This document shows positions 29,930-43,500 of a stretch of 64,000 bases of DNA, piece by piece. Each line of letters starts with the position of its first letter. Position 1 is the first letter of the stretch. The notes under the pieces are model-generated. The model ran no database searches. It was not told the origin of the DNA and saw nothing but the letters and a program-made list of their open reading frames with translations. The stretch comes from Ariolimax columbianus (Eukaryota > Mollusca > Gastropoda > Stylommatophora > Arionidae), in NCBI GenBank assembly GCA_036924085.1, contig JAVGWX010000018.1:22509964-22573963 (forward strand). Reading direction: 5' to 3'. The translations under genes and the position numbers were made by a program.

Positions 29930-31615
29930 TTTGGCTGCTGCTGTTGACAGCCCATAATGAGTAACTTTACTTTTTTGTGTGCCCTAAAAGGAGAGTTAGG
30001 TGGCGGATGCATCAGCTCTCCTCACGCCGCTAACGTGTCGATGAAGGTGGGCCTGAATCATCCAGCAAGCTGTGCTATGCTTGGTTTCATCTACATGTCG
30101 TTCACTACTACGAGGATCACGTCGATCCACATTTCCCTAGCTAAACAGCCTGTTTCCACGGAGATCTGCTAGGAAGTGAGGTTGGGGTCTTTGTAAAAAT
30201 AATTCGTCTAACCCTAATATTGTCCGATCAGTATGTTTCGTCTGACTCCTGACTAACATTGTCCGATCAGTATGTTTTGTCTGACTCCTGACTTAAATTG
30301 TCCGATCAGTATGTTTCACCTGACCCTGACTAACATTGTCCGATCAGTATGTTAAGTCTGACTCCTGACTAACATTGTCCGATCAGTATGTTTCGTCTGA
30401 CTCCTGACTAACATTGTCCGATCAGTATGTTTAGTCTGACTCCTGAATAACATTGTCCGATCAGTATGTTTCGTCTGACTCCTGACTAACATTGTCCGAT
30501 CAGTATGTTTTGTCTGACTCCTGACTAACATTGTCCGATCAGTATGTTTCACCTGACCCTGACTAACATTGTCCGATCAGTATGTTAAGTGTGACTCCTG
30601 ACTAACATTGTCCGATCAGTATGTTTCGTCTGACTCCTGACTAACATTGTCCGATCAGTATGTTTAGTCTGACTCCTGAATAACATTGTCCGATCAGTAT
30701 GTTTCGTCTGACTCCTGACTAACATTGTCCGATCAGTATGTTTTGTCTGACTCCTGACTAACATTGTCCGATCAGTATGTTTCACCTGACCCTGACTAAC
30801 ATTGTCCGATCAGTATGTTAAGTCTGACTCCTGACTAACATTGTCCGATCAGTATGTTTCGTCTGACTCCTGACTAACATTGTCCGATCAGTATGTTTAG
30901 TCTGACTCCTGAATAACATTGTCCGATCAGTATGTTTCGTCTGACTCCTGACTAACATTGTCCGATCAGTATGTTTAGTCTGACTCCTGACTAACATTGT
31001 CCGGTCAGTATGTTTAGTCTGACTCTTGACTAACATTGTCCGATCAGTATGTTTCGTCTGACTCCTGACTAACATTGTCCGATCAGTATGTTTCGTCTGA
31101 CTCTTGACTAACATTGTCCGATCAGTATGTTTCGTCTGACTCCTGACTAACATTGTCCGATCAGTATGTTTAGTCTGACTCCTGACTAACATTGTCCGAT
31201 CAGTATGTTTCGTCTGACTCTTGACTAACATTGTCCGATCAGTATGTTTCGTCTGACTCTTGACTAACATTGTCCGATCAGTATGTTTCGTCTGACTCTT
31301 GACTAACATTGTCCGATCAGTATGTTTCGTCTGACTCTTGACTAACATTGTCCGATCAGTATGTTTCGCCTGGCTCCTGACTAACATTGTCCGATCAGTA
31401 TATGTTCCCAATCCCTGACTAACATTGTCCGATCAGTATATGTTCCCTGACCCTGACTAACATTGTCCGATCAGTATATGTTCCCAAACCCTGACTAACA
31501 TTGTCCGATCAGTAAATTTCGCCTGATCCTGGCTAACATTGTCCGATCAGTATTTTTCGCCTGATCCTGGCTAACGTAACTCGATCAGTATATGTTCCCT
31601 GACCAGACGTTAGTG
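29930..31615 (+). mobile_element. Minisatellite-bearing element, largest array (39-bp unit, about 36 copies)
   Basis: The 5' border is GGCTGCTGCTGTTGACAGCC. The body contains CCTCACGCCGCTAACGTGTC and GCAAGCTGTGCTATGCTTGG. The array (30,215-31,590) has unit TGTCCGATCAGTATGTTTCG plus TCTGACTCCTGACTAACAT. Because 39 is 13 codons, the minus strand shows a false repeat protein (KHTDRTMLVRSQT). The array ends GACCAGACGTTAGTGTCC. A 233-bp block of six units is repeated three times (marker TTCACC at 30,315, 30,548 and 30,781). Confidence 0.9.
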
Positions 31616-31749
31616 TCCTATCCTTATTTTTACTTATCCATCTAAGTAATGCATTGATATCGCCATAAACGGGTCTAAAAAGCGAAATATAAGAAGTTAT
31701 AACAATAATTAAGACAACAGATTATGTGTTAAGAAATATGTAACGGTAT

Positions 31750-32150
31750 TAACTACTGGATAAATTTCTTTGTAGTAAAATAGACAAGCTATGAGGTACT
31801 GATACAGATATCAATTTAAGAATGCAAAAGGCGAGACGGGATTTTATTGTCAAGGAGAATTTGTTGTAGCTTTCATCAATGGATGCTTGTGCCGAATTGA
31901 TGGGATGCAATGGTACGATTACGTTACGGATACAGAACTGTGGGAGAGAGCTAGCAGATGCCAGTGTCGGCTTGACATAAGAAGGCGTTGGTGATGGATA
32001 GGACACACGCTACGGAAACAGCGGATAGCATTACAACGCAGTCATTGTTCTTGAACACTCTTGGTAAGAGAGGTAGGGGCATACCTGAACACTCATGGAG
32101 AAGGGAAGTCGATACAAACCTGGAACGAGAGAAAAGACGGGAGTGGATGG
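31750..32150 (+). pseudogene. LINE ORF2 C-terminal remnant
   Basis: The plus strand, in shifting frames, encodes FINGCLCRIDGMQWYDYVTD, TELWERASRCQCRLDIRRRR, then IGHTLRKQR and LGKRGRGIPEHSWRREVDTN. It matches the C-V-N-G-C-L-R-R-I, T-N-x-x-LW, RRRRWxWIGHTLR and RGRPRxTWRRE pattern of RTE-like reverse transcriptases. A purine-rich microsatellite follows. Confidence 0.75.
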
Positions 32151-32151
32151 A

Positions 32152-32234
32152 GGGAGGGAGAGAGAGAGAAAGAGAGAGCGAGAGAGGGAGACATAGATAG
32201 ATATATAGACAGACAGGCAGGCAGGCAGGCAGCC

Positions 32235-32265
<31 letters not shown>

Positions 32266-32280
32266 TAGATAGATAGATAG
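32152..32280. repeat. Compound microsatellite (GAGA, GACA, GCAG, GATA)
   Basis: Blocks of AGAGAGAG, then AGATAGATATATAGACAG, (GGCA)n, (GACA)n and (GATA)n follow each other at the end of a LINE remnant. Confidence 0.9.
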
Positions 32281-32984
32281 GGCTCGAAGAACTGTGTAAT
32301 ACAGCGATCACAACATAATTATACAATTATTGCAAACTGCAGATATGGCTAGCGGTCGAAGGAAGTCTATAGACTCAAAGTTGGGAACCGTTGGACTTCC
32401 ATTCTCTGAGAGACAATTCTTCTCTTGTTTGATTTGTCACCGGGGGCAGCCCTCGAAGCTTAGTAACGCCGGGGTGGTATTACGAATATACGGCAGTGGA
32501 CCATCTCAAATATTTGTCCAGACTCAGACTGGCGGGAGGCGTGAAGGCACGGACATCGCTCTGCCGGTTTCTGAAAAAAACAGCCAAACCTATAGCAGAA
32601 ATAAAAACAAGAAACACATAACTCCTTCGCCATCCATTATCATCGATTGGAGCTTGTTGGTATGACTATTCTAATTGTTCATAATATTTCCTTTGTGTGG
32701 TTGTCCTCATTATTTCTCTCCTTTTTTTTTTTACTCTATCGCGTTGTTGTTCTCTTTTGTTTCATTCAAATAGACATATTTTATTGTTATCTGAGCTGCG
32801 CACGTGAATGCGATTCCTAACGTCTGCTACGTACAGCAATCACAAAGATGGATGCTGCTACCACCTAATGTTACTTTCAGAAACGACCAACTACCATTTC
32901 CTGCTATACCAAACCAGTATGTGGCCTACTGACCGACTTACCTTTGCAGTAGGTCCCGGGTAAACGGTAAATTACGAGATGCGT
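32281..32984. other. Mostly unassigned; one dispersed repeat
   Basis: A 111-codon plus-strand frame (32,330-32,665) is not recognised. The stretch 32,812-32,960 (AGATGGATGCTGCTACCACC, CAGTATGTGGCCTACTGACC) matches 53,310-53,455, so at least that part is a dispersed repeat. Confidence 0.5.
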
Positions 32985-33795
32985 TCAAATCAAACAGGGA
33001 CTTCTGGTTCAAGTTCTACCTGAATGGGTTTTAGCGTGCTGGAACTACTATCATTAGTTAGGGGTACCTGTGTCATATTACTGCTAAGTCTCCCACTTGT
33101 AATGAGCAAGTCACGTGACAGAAAAATAAAAATGCCGGACAGCACTGTTAGTGCTTGTATGGAACAGTGTGTTCTGATGAAGTTTCATGTGAAAGAATGC
33201 GTGACACCTGTGGAAATTTACAGAAGACTGCAATCACAAAACGGTGATGAGACACTCAATCACAGTAAGACATTTGAATGGTGTAAACGTTTTAGAGAAG
33301 GCTGTACATCCGTGAGTGATGATCCATGGCCGTGGTAGCTCGTGACCCAACACAGTCATTCCTGTGAATATCCAGATTGTGGAACGACTTATCCTAGATG
33401 TTGATTTTCTACCCCGCTGTGCTACTATCAACAATGAGTAGTACATACGCATTTTGAGTGAAGTGCATAACCGTCTGTGGGTAGGAGGGACGGACTTGTT
33501 TGATCACAAAGAACGTTCTGCTATTGCAAGATAACACTCGACTTCATACGGCTAACCATACTATGTGCCATCTGCAGCAACTCAGCTGGGAGGTATTGCC
33601 ACATCCACCTTACAGCCCAGACCTCGCTCCAAGCGATTTAAAACCTGTTTGGACTCCTAAAAGAATTTCTGGGAGATCAGTATTTCAGCACTGATGACGA
33701 AGTGAAACAGACTGTCCTGGTTTGGTTCAGACATACTGACAAATCTATCTACGCTGAAGCTTTTCAATAATTACTTAAACGCTGTGATATGCACG
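32985..33795 (+). mobile_element. Internally deleted mariner (second family), abutting the ACAG tract
   Basis: It starts near GCGTTCAAATCAAACAGGGA, which looks like a mariner terminal repeat. The N-terminal part encodes EQCVLMKFHVKECVTPVEIY, RRLQSQNGDE, TFEWCKRFREGCTSVSDDPW, the helix-turn-helix and linker of mariner transposases, then a stop. A central deletion joins to FLPRCATINNE and to VLLLQDNTRLHTANHTMCHL, QLSWEVLPHPPYSPDLAPSD. The Asp of QDN (about 33,530) and of APSD (about 33,635) are exactly 34 residues apart, the DD34D spacing. The usual SGRPS linker and the first catalytic Asp fall in the deletion. The 3' end runs into (ACAG)n after GCTGTGATATGCA. A sister copy lies at 63.5-64 kb. 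Confidence 0.87.
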
Positions 33796-33800
33796 CACGC

Positions 33801-34524
<724 letters not shown>

Positions 34525-37500
34525 GGTGGTTTGCGTATGGACTGTAATGTGTGCCGGGTGCTTTGCGTATGGACTGTAATGTGTGCCGGGTGGTTTGCGT
34601 ATGGACTGTAATGTGTGCCGGGTGCTTTGCGTATGGACTGTAATGTGTGCCGGGTGGTTTGCGTATGGACTGTAATGTGTGCCGGGTGGTTTGCGTATGG
34701 ACTGTAATGTGTGCCGGGTGGTTTGCGTATGGACTGTAATGTGTGCCGGGTGCTTTGCGTATGGACTGTAATGTGTGCCGGGTGGTTTGCGTATGGACTG
34801 TAATGTGTGCCGGGTGGTTTGCGTATGGACTGTAATGTGTGCCGGGTGGTTTGCGTATGGACTGTAATGTGTGCCGGGTGGTTTGCGTATGGACTGTAAT
34901 GTGTGCCGGGTGGTTTGCGTATGGACTGTAATGTGTGCCGGGTGGTTTGCGTATGGACTGTAATGTGTGCCGGGTGGTTTGCGTATGGACTGTAATGTGT
35001 GCCGTGTGGTTTGCGTATGGACTGTAATGTGTGCCGGGTGGTTTGCGTATGGACTGTAATGTGTGCCGGGTGGTTTGCGTATGGACTGTAATGTGTGCCG
35101 GGTGGTTTGCGTATGGACTGTAATGTGTGCCGGGTGCTTTGCGTATGGACTGTAATGTGTGCCGGGTGGTTTGCGTATGGACTGTAATGTGTGCCGGGTG
35201 GTTTGCGTATGGACTGTAATGTGTGCCGGGTGCTTTGCGTATGGACTGTAATGTGTGCCGGGTGCTTTGCGTATGGACTGTAATGTGTGCCGGGTGGTTT
35301 GCGTATGGACTGTAATGTGTGCCGGGTGGTTTGCGTATGGACTGTAATGTGTGCCGGGTGGTTTGCGTATGGACTGTAATGTGTGCCGGGTGGTTTGCGT
35401 ATGGACTGTAATGTGTGCCGGGTGCTTTGCGTATGGACTGTAATGTGTGCCGGGTGCTTTGCGCATGGACTGTAATGTGTGCCGGGTGGTTTCCGTATGG
35501 ACTGTAATGTGTGCCGGGTGGTTTGCGTATGGACTGTAATGTGTGCCGGGTGGTTTGCGTATGGACTGTAATGTGTGCCGGGTGGTTTGCGTATGGACTG
35601 TAATGTGTGCCGGGTGGTTTGCGTATGGACTGTAATGTGTGCCGGGTGGTTTGCGTATGGACTGTAATGTGTGCCGGGTGGTTTGCGTATGGACTGTAAT
35701 GTGTGCCGGGTGGTTTGCGTATGGACTGTAATGTGTGCCGGGTGCTTTGCGTATGGACTGTAATGTGTGCCGGGTCGTTTGCGTATGGACTGTAATGTGT
35801 GCCGGGTGGTTTGCGTATGGACTGTAATGTGTGCCGGGTGGTTTGCGTATGGACTGTAATGTGTGCCGGGTGGTTTGCGTATGGACTGTAATGTCTGCCG
35901 GGTGGTTTGCGTATGGACTGTAATGTGTGCCGGGTGGTTTGCGTATGGACTGTAATGTGTGCCGGGTGGTTTGCGTATGGACTGTAATGTGTGCCGGGTG
36001 CTTTGCGTATGGACTGTAATGTGTGCCGGGTGCTTTGCGTATGGACTGTAATGTGTGCCGGGTGGTTTGCGTATGGACTGTAATGTGTGCCGGGTGGTTT
36101 GCGTATGGACTCTATGTGTGCCGGGTGGTTTGCGTATGGACTGTAATGTGTGCCGGGTGGTTTGCGTATGGACTGTAATGTGTGCCGGGTGCTTTGCGTA
36201 TGGACTGTAATGTGTGCCGGGTGGTTTGCGTATGGACTGTAATGTGTGCCGGGTGGTTTGCGTATGGACTGTAATGTGTGCCGGGTGGTTTGCGTATGGA
36301 CTGTAATGTGTGCCGGGTGCTTTGCGTATGGACTGTAATGTGTGCCGGGTGCTTTGCGTATGGACTGTAATGTGTGCCGGGTGCTTTGCGTATGGACTGT
36401 AATGTGTGCCGGGTGCTTTGCGTATGGACTGTAATGTGTGCCGGGTGCTTTGCGTATGGACTGTAATGTGTGCCGGGTGGTTTGCGTATGGACTGTAATG
36501 TGTGCCGGGTGGTTTGCGTATGGACTGTAATGTGTGCCGGGTGCTTTGCGTATGGACTGTAATGTCTGCCGGGTGGTTTGCGTATGGACTGTAATGTCTG
36601 CCGGGTGGTTTGCATATGGAATGTAATGTGTGCCGGGTGCGTTGCGTATGGACTGTAATGTGTGCCGGGTGCTTTGCGTATGGACTGTAATGTGTGCCGG
36701 GTGCTTTGCGTATGGACTGTAATGTGTGCCGGGTGGTTTGCGTATGGACTGTAATGTGTGCCGGGTGCTTTGCATATGGACTGTAATGTGTGCCGGGTGG
36801 TTTGCGTATGGACTGTAATGTGTGCCGGGTGGTTTGCGTATGGACTGTAATGTGTGCCGGGCGCTTTGCGTATGGACTGTAATGTGTGCCGGGCGCTTTG
36901 CATATGGACTGTAATGTGTGCCGGGTGGTTTGCGTATGGACTGTAATGTGTGCCGGGTGGTTTGCGTATGGACTGTAATGTGTGCCGGGTTGTTTGCGTA
37001 TGGACTGTAATCTGTGCCGGGTTGTTTGCGTATGGACTGTAATGTGTGCCGGGTTGTTTGCGTATGGACTGTAATGTGTGCCGGGTGCTTTGCGTATGGA
37101 CTGTAATGTGTGCCGGGTGCTTTGCGTATGGACTGTAATGTGTGCCGGGTGCTTTGCGTATGGACTGTAATGTGTGCCGGGTGGTTTGCGTATGGACTGT
37201 AATGTGTGCCGGGTGGTTTGCGTATGGACTGTAATGTGTGCCGGGTGGTTTGCGTATGGACTGTAATGTGTGCCGGGTGCTTTGCGTATGGACTGTAATG
37301 TGTGCCGGGTTCTTTGCGTATGGACTGTAATGTGTGCCGGGTGCTTTGCGTATGGACTGTAATGTGTGCCGGGTGGTTTGCGTATGGACTGTAATGTGTG
37401 CCGGGTGGTTTGCGTATGGACTGTAATGTGTGCCGGGTGGTTTGCGTATGGACTGTAATGTGTGCCGGGTGGTTTGCGTATGGACTGTAATGTGTGCCAG

Positions 37501-40500
37501 GTGCTTTGCGTATGGACTGTAATGTGTGCCGGGTGCTTTGCGTATGGACTGTAATGTGTGCCGGGTGCTTTGCGTATGGACTGTAATGTAAGCCGGGTGC
37601 TTTGCGTATGGACTGTAATGTGTGCCGGGTGGTTTGCGTATGGACTGTAATGTGTGCCGGGTGGTTTGCGTATGGACTGTAATGTGTGCCGGGTGGTTTG
37701 CGTATGGACTGTAATGTGTGCCGGGTGGTTTGCGTATGGACTGTAATGTGTGCCGGGTGGTTTGCGTATGGACTGTAATGTGTGCCGGGTGGTTTGCGTA
37801 TGGACTGTAATGTGTGCCGGGTGGTTTGCGTATGGACTGTAATGTGTGCCGGGTGGTTTGCGTATGGACTGTAATGTGTGCCGGGTGGTTTGCGTATGGA
37901 CTGTAATGTGTGCCGGGTGGTTTGCGTATGGACTGTAATGTGTGCCGTGTGGTTTGCGTATGGACTGTAATGTGTGCCGGGTGGTTTGCGTATGGACTGT
38001 AATGTGTGCCGGGTGGTTTGCGTATGGACTGTAATGTGTGCCGGGTGGTTTGCGTATGGACTGTAATGTGTGCCGGGTGCTTTGCGTATGGACTGTAATG
38101 TGTGCCGGGTGGTTTGCGTATGGACTGTAATGTGTGCCGGGTGGTTTGCGTATGGACTGTAATGTGTGCCGGGTGCTTTGCGTATGGACTGTAATGTGTG
38201 CCGGGTGCTTTGCGTATGGACTGTAATGTGTGCCGGGTGGTTTGCGTATGGACTGTAATGTGTGCCGGGTGGTTTGCGTATGGACTGTAATGTGTGCCGG
38301 GTGGTTTGCGTATGGACTGTAATGTGTGCCGGGTGGTTTGCGTATGGACTGTAATGTGTGCCGGGTGCTTTGCGTATGGACTGTAATGTGTGCGGGTGCT
38401 TTGCGCATGGACTGTAATGTGTGCCGGGTGGTTTCCGTATGGACTGTAATGTGTGCCGGGTGGTTTGCGTATGGACTGTAATGTGTGCCGGGTGGTTTGC
38501 GTATGGACTGTAATGTGTGCCGGGTGCTTTGCGTATGGACTGTAATGTGTGCCGGGTGGTTTGCGTATGGACTGTAATGTGTGCCGGGTGCTTTGCGTAT
38601 GGACTGTAATGTGTGCCGGGTGCTTTGCGCATGGACTGTAATGTGTGCCGGGTGGTTTCCGTATGGACTGTAATGTGTGCCGGGTGGTTTGCGTATGGAC
38701 TGTAATGTGTGCCGGGTCGTTTGCGTATGGACTGTAATGTGTGCCGGGTGGTTTGCGTATGGACTGTAATGTGTGCCGGGTGGTTTGCGTATGGACTGTA
38801 TTGTGTGCCGGGTGGTTTGCGTATGGACTGTAATGTCTGCCGGGTGGTTTGCGTATGGACTGTAATGTGTGCCGGGTGGTTTGCGTATGGACTGTAATGT
38901 GTGCCGGGTGGTTTGCGTATGGACTGTAATGTGTGCCGGGTGCTTTGCGTATGGACTGTAATGTGTGCCGGGTGGTTTGCGTATGGACTGTAATGTGTGC
39001 CGGGTGGTTTGCGTATGGACTGTAATGTGTGCCGGGTGGTTTGCGTATGGACTCTATGTGTGCCGGGTGGTTTGCGTATGGACTGTAATGTGTGCCGGGT
39101 GGTTTGCGTATGGACTGTAATGTGTGCCGGGTGCTTTGCGTATGGACTGTAATGTGTGCCGGGTGGTTTGCGTATGGACTGTAATGTGTGCCGGGTGGTT
39201 TGCGTATGGACTGTAATGTGTGCCGGGTGGTTTGCGTATGGACTGTAATGTGTGCCGGGTGCTTTGCGTATGGACTGTAATGTGTGCCGGGTGCTTTGCG
39301 TATGGACTGTAATGTGTGCCGGGTGCTTTGCGTATGGACTGTAATGTGTGCCGGGTGCTTTGCGTATGGACTGTAATGTGTGCCGGGTGCTTTGCGTATG
39401 GACTGTAATGTGTGCCGGGTGGTTTGCGTATGGACTGTAATGTGTGCCGGGTGGTTTGCGTATGGACTGTAATGTGTGCCGGGTGCTTTGCGTATGGACT
39501 GTAATGTGTGCCGGGTGGTTTGCGTTGGACTGTAATGTCTGCCGGGTGGTTTGCGTATGGAATGTAATGTGTGCCGGGTGCGTTGCGTATGGACTGTAAT
39601 GTGTGCCGGGTGCTTTGCGTATGGACTGTAATGTGTGCCGGGTGCTTTGCGTATGGACTGTAATGTGTGCCGGGTGCTTTGCGTATGGACTGTAATGTGT
39701 GCCGGGTGGTTTGCGTATGGACTGTAATGTGTGCCGGGTGCTTTGCATATGGACTGTAATGTGTGCCGGGTGCTTTGCGTATGGACTGTAATGTGTGCCG
39801 GGTGCTTTGCGTATGGACTGTAATGTGTGCCGGGTGGTTTGCGTATGGACTGTAATGTGTGCCGGGCGCTTTGCGTATGGACTGTAATGTGTGCCGGGCG
39901 CTTTGCATATGGACTGTAATGTGTGCCGGGTGGTTTGCGTATGGACTGTAATGTGTGCCGGGTGCTTTGCGTATGGACTGTAATGTGTGCCGGGTTGTTT
40001 GCGTATGGACTGTAATCTGTGCCGGGTTGTTTGCGTATGGACTGTAATGTGTGCCGGGTGCTTTGCGTATGGACTGTAATGTGTGCCGGGTGCTTTGCGT
40101 ATGGACTGTAATGTGTGCCGGGTGCTTTGCGTATGGACTGTAATGTGTGCCGGGTGCTTTGCGTATGGACTGTAATGTGTGCCGGGTGGTTTGCGTATGG
40201 ACTGTAATGTGTGCCGGGTGGTTTGCGTATGGACTGTAATGTGTGCCGGGTGGTTTGCGTATGGACTGTAATGTGTGCCGGGTGCTTTGCGTATGGACTG
40301 TAATGTGTGCCGGGTTCTTTGCGTATGGACTGTAATGTGTGCCGGGTGCTTTGCGTATGGACTGTAATGTGTGCCGGGTGGTTTGCGTATGGACTGTAAT
40401 GTGTGCCGGGTGGTTTGCGTATGGACTGTAATGTGTGCCGGGTGGTTTGCGTATGGACTGTAATGTGTGCCGGGTGGTTTGCGTATGGACTGTAATGTGT

Positions 40501-43500
40501 GCCGGGTGCTTTGCGTATGGACTGTAATGTGTGCCGGGTGCTTTGCGTATGGACTGTAATGTGTGCCGGGTGCTTTGCGTATGGACTGTAATGTAAGCCG
40601 GGTGCTTTGCGTATGGACTGTAATGTGTGCCGGGTGCTTTGCGTATGGACTGTAATGTGTGCCGGGTGCTTTGCGTATGGACTGTAATGTGTGCCGGGTG
40701 CTTTGCGTATGGACTGTAATGTGTGCCGGGTGGTTTGCGTATGGACTGTAATGTGTGCCGGGTGGTTTGCGTATGGACTGTAATGTGTGCCGGGTGGTTT
40801 GCGTATGGACTGTAATGTGTGCCAGGTGGTTTGCGTATGGACTGTAATGTGTGCCGGGTGGTTTGCGTATGGACTGTAATGTGTGCCGGGTGGTTTGCGT
40901 ATGGACTGTAATGTGTGCCGGGTGGTTTGCGTATGGACTGTAATGTGTGCCGGGTGGTTTGCGTATGGACTGTAATATGTGCCGGGTGGTTTGCGTATGG
41001 ACTGTAATGTGTGCCGGGTGGTTTGCGTATGGACTGTAATGTGTGCCGGGTGGTTTGCGTATGGACTGTAATGTGTGCCGGGTGGTTTGCGTATGGACTG
41101 TAATGTGTGCCGGGTGGTTTGCGTATGGACTGTAATGTGTGCCGGGTGGTTTGCGTATGGACTGTAATGTGTGCCGGGTGGTTTGCGTATGGACTGTAAT
41201 GTGTGCCGGGTGCTTTGCGTATGGACTGTAATGTGTGCCGGGTGCTTTGCGTATGGACTGTAATGTGTGCCGGGTGCTTTGCGTATGGACTGTAATGTGT
41301 GCCGGGTGGTTTGCGTATGGACTGTAATGTGTGCCGGGTGCTTTGCATATGGACTGTAATGTGTGCCGGGTGCTTTGCGTATGGACTGTAATGTGTGCCG
41401 GTTGCTTTGCGTATGGACTGTAATGTGTGCCGGGTGGTTTGCGTATGGACTGTAATGTGTGCCGGGTGCTTTGCGTATGGACTGTAATGTGTGCCGGGTG
41501 CTTTGCGTATGGACTGTAATGTGTGCCGGGTGGTTTGCGTATGGACTGTAATGTGTGCCGGGTGCTTTGCGTATGGACTGTAATGTGTGCCGGGTTGTTT
41601 GCGTATGGACTGTAATGTGTGCCGGGTTGTTTGCGTATGGACTGTAATGTGTGCCGGGTGCTTTGCGTATGGACTGTAATGTGTGCCGGGTGCTTTGCGT
41701 ATGGACTGTAATGTGTGCCGGGTGCTTTGCGTATGGACTGTAATGTGTGCCGGGTGCTTTGCGTATGGACTGTAATGTGTGCCGGGTGGTTTGCGTATGG
41801 ACTGTAATGTGTGCCGGGTGGTTTGCGTATGGACTGTAATGTGTGCCGGGTGGTTTGCGTATGGACTGTAATGTGTGCCGGGTGCTTTGCGTATGGACTG
41901 TAATGTGTGCCGGGTTCTTTGCGTATGGACTGTAATGTGTGCCGGGTGCTTTGCGTATGGACTGTAATGTGTGCCGGGTGGTTTGCGTATGGACTGTAAT
42001 GTGTGCCGGGTGGTTTGCGTATGGACTGTAATGTGTGCCGGGTGGTTTGCGTATGGACTGTAATGTGTGCCGGGTGGTTTGCGTATGGACTGTAATGTGT
42101 GCCGGGTGCTTTGCGTATGGACTGTAATGTGTGCCGGGTGCTTTGCGTATGGACTGTAATGTGTGCCGGGTGCTTTGCGTATGGACTGTAATGTAAGCCG
42201 GGTGCTTTGCGTATGGACTGTAATGTGTGCCGGGTGCTTTGCGTATGGACTGTAATGTGTGCCGGGTGCTTTGCGTATGGACTGTAATGTGTGCCGGGTG
42301 CTTTGCGTATGGACTGTAATGTGTGCCGGGTGGTTTGCGTATGGACTGTAATGTGTGCCGGGTGGTTTGCGTATGGACTGTAATGTGTGCCGGGTGGTTT
42401 GCGTATGGACTGTAATGTGTGCCGGGTGGTTTGCGTATGGACTGTAATGTGTGCCGGGTGGTTTGCGTATGGACTGTAATGTGTGCCGGGTGGTTTGCGT
42501 ATGGACTGTAATGTGTGCCGGGTGGTTTGCGTATGGACTGTAATGTGTGCCGGGTGGTTTGCGTATGGACTGTAATATGTGCCGGGTGGTTTGCGTATGG
42601 ACTGTAATGTGTGCCGGGTGGTTTGCGTATGGACTGTAATGTGTGCCGGGTGGTTTGCGTATGGACTGTAATGTGTGCCGGGTGGTTTGCGTATGGACTG
42701 TAATGTGTGCCGGGTCGTTTGCGTATGGACTGTAATGTGTGCCGGGTGGTTTGCGTATGGACTGTAATGTGTGCCGGGTGGTTTGCGTATGGACTGTAAT
42801 GTGTGCCGGGTGGTTTGCGTATGAACTGTAATGTGTGCCGGGTGGTTTGCGTATGAACTGTAATGTGTGCCGGGTGCTTTGCGTATGGACTGTAATGTGT
42901 GCCGGGTGGTTTGCGTATGGACTGTAATGTGTGCCGGGTGGTTTGCGTATGAACTGTAATGTGTGCCGGGTGGTTTGCGTATGAACTGTAATGTGTGCCG
43001 GGTGCTTTGCGTATGGACTGTAATGTGTGCCGGGTGCTTTGCGTATGGACTGTAATGTGTGCCAGGTGGTTTGCGTATGGACTGTAATGTGTGCCGGGTG
43101 CTTTGCGTATGAACTGTAATGTGTGCCGGGTGCTTTGCGTATGGACTGTAATGTGTGCCGGGTGCTTTGCGTATGGACTGTAATGTGTGCCGGGTGCTTT
43201 GCGTATGGACTGTAATGTGTGCCGGGTGGTTTGCGTATGAACTGTAATGTGTGCCGGGTGCTTTGCGTATGAACTGTAATGTGTGCCGGGTGCTTTGCGT
43301 ATGGACTGTAATGTGTGCCGGGTGGTTTGCGTATGGACTGTAATGTGTGCCGGGTGCTTTGCGTATGGACTGTAATGTGTGCCGGGTGCTTTGCGTATGG
43401 ACTGTAATGTGTGCCGGGTGGTTTGCGTATGGACTGTAATGTGTGCCGGGTGGTTTGCGTATGGACTGTAATGTGTGCCGGGTGGTTTGCGTATGGACTG

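Noticed and set aside
30352..31411. Repeat proteins of the KHTDRTMLVRSQT type on the minus strand
   Set aside because: 13-residue period from a 39-bp minisatellite inside a mobile element. Related 37-bp copies of the same unit are not in frame.
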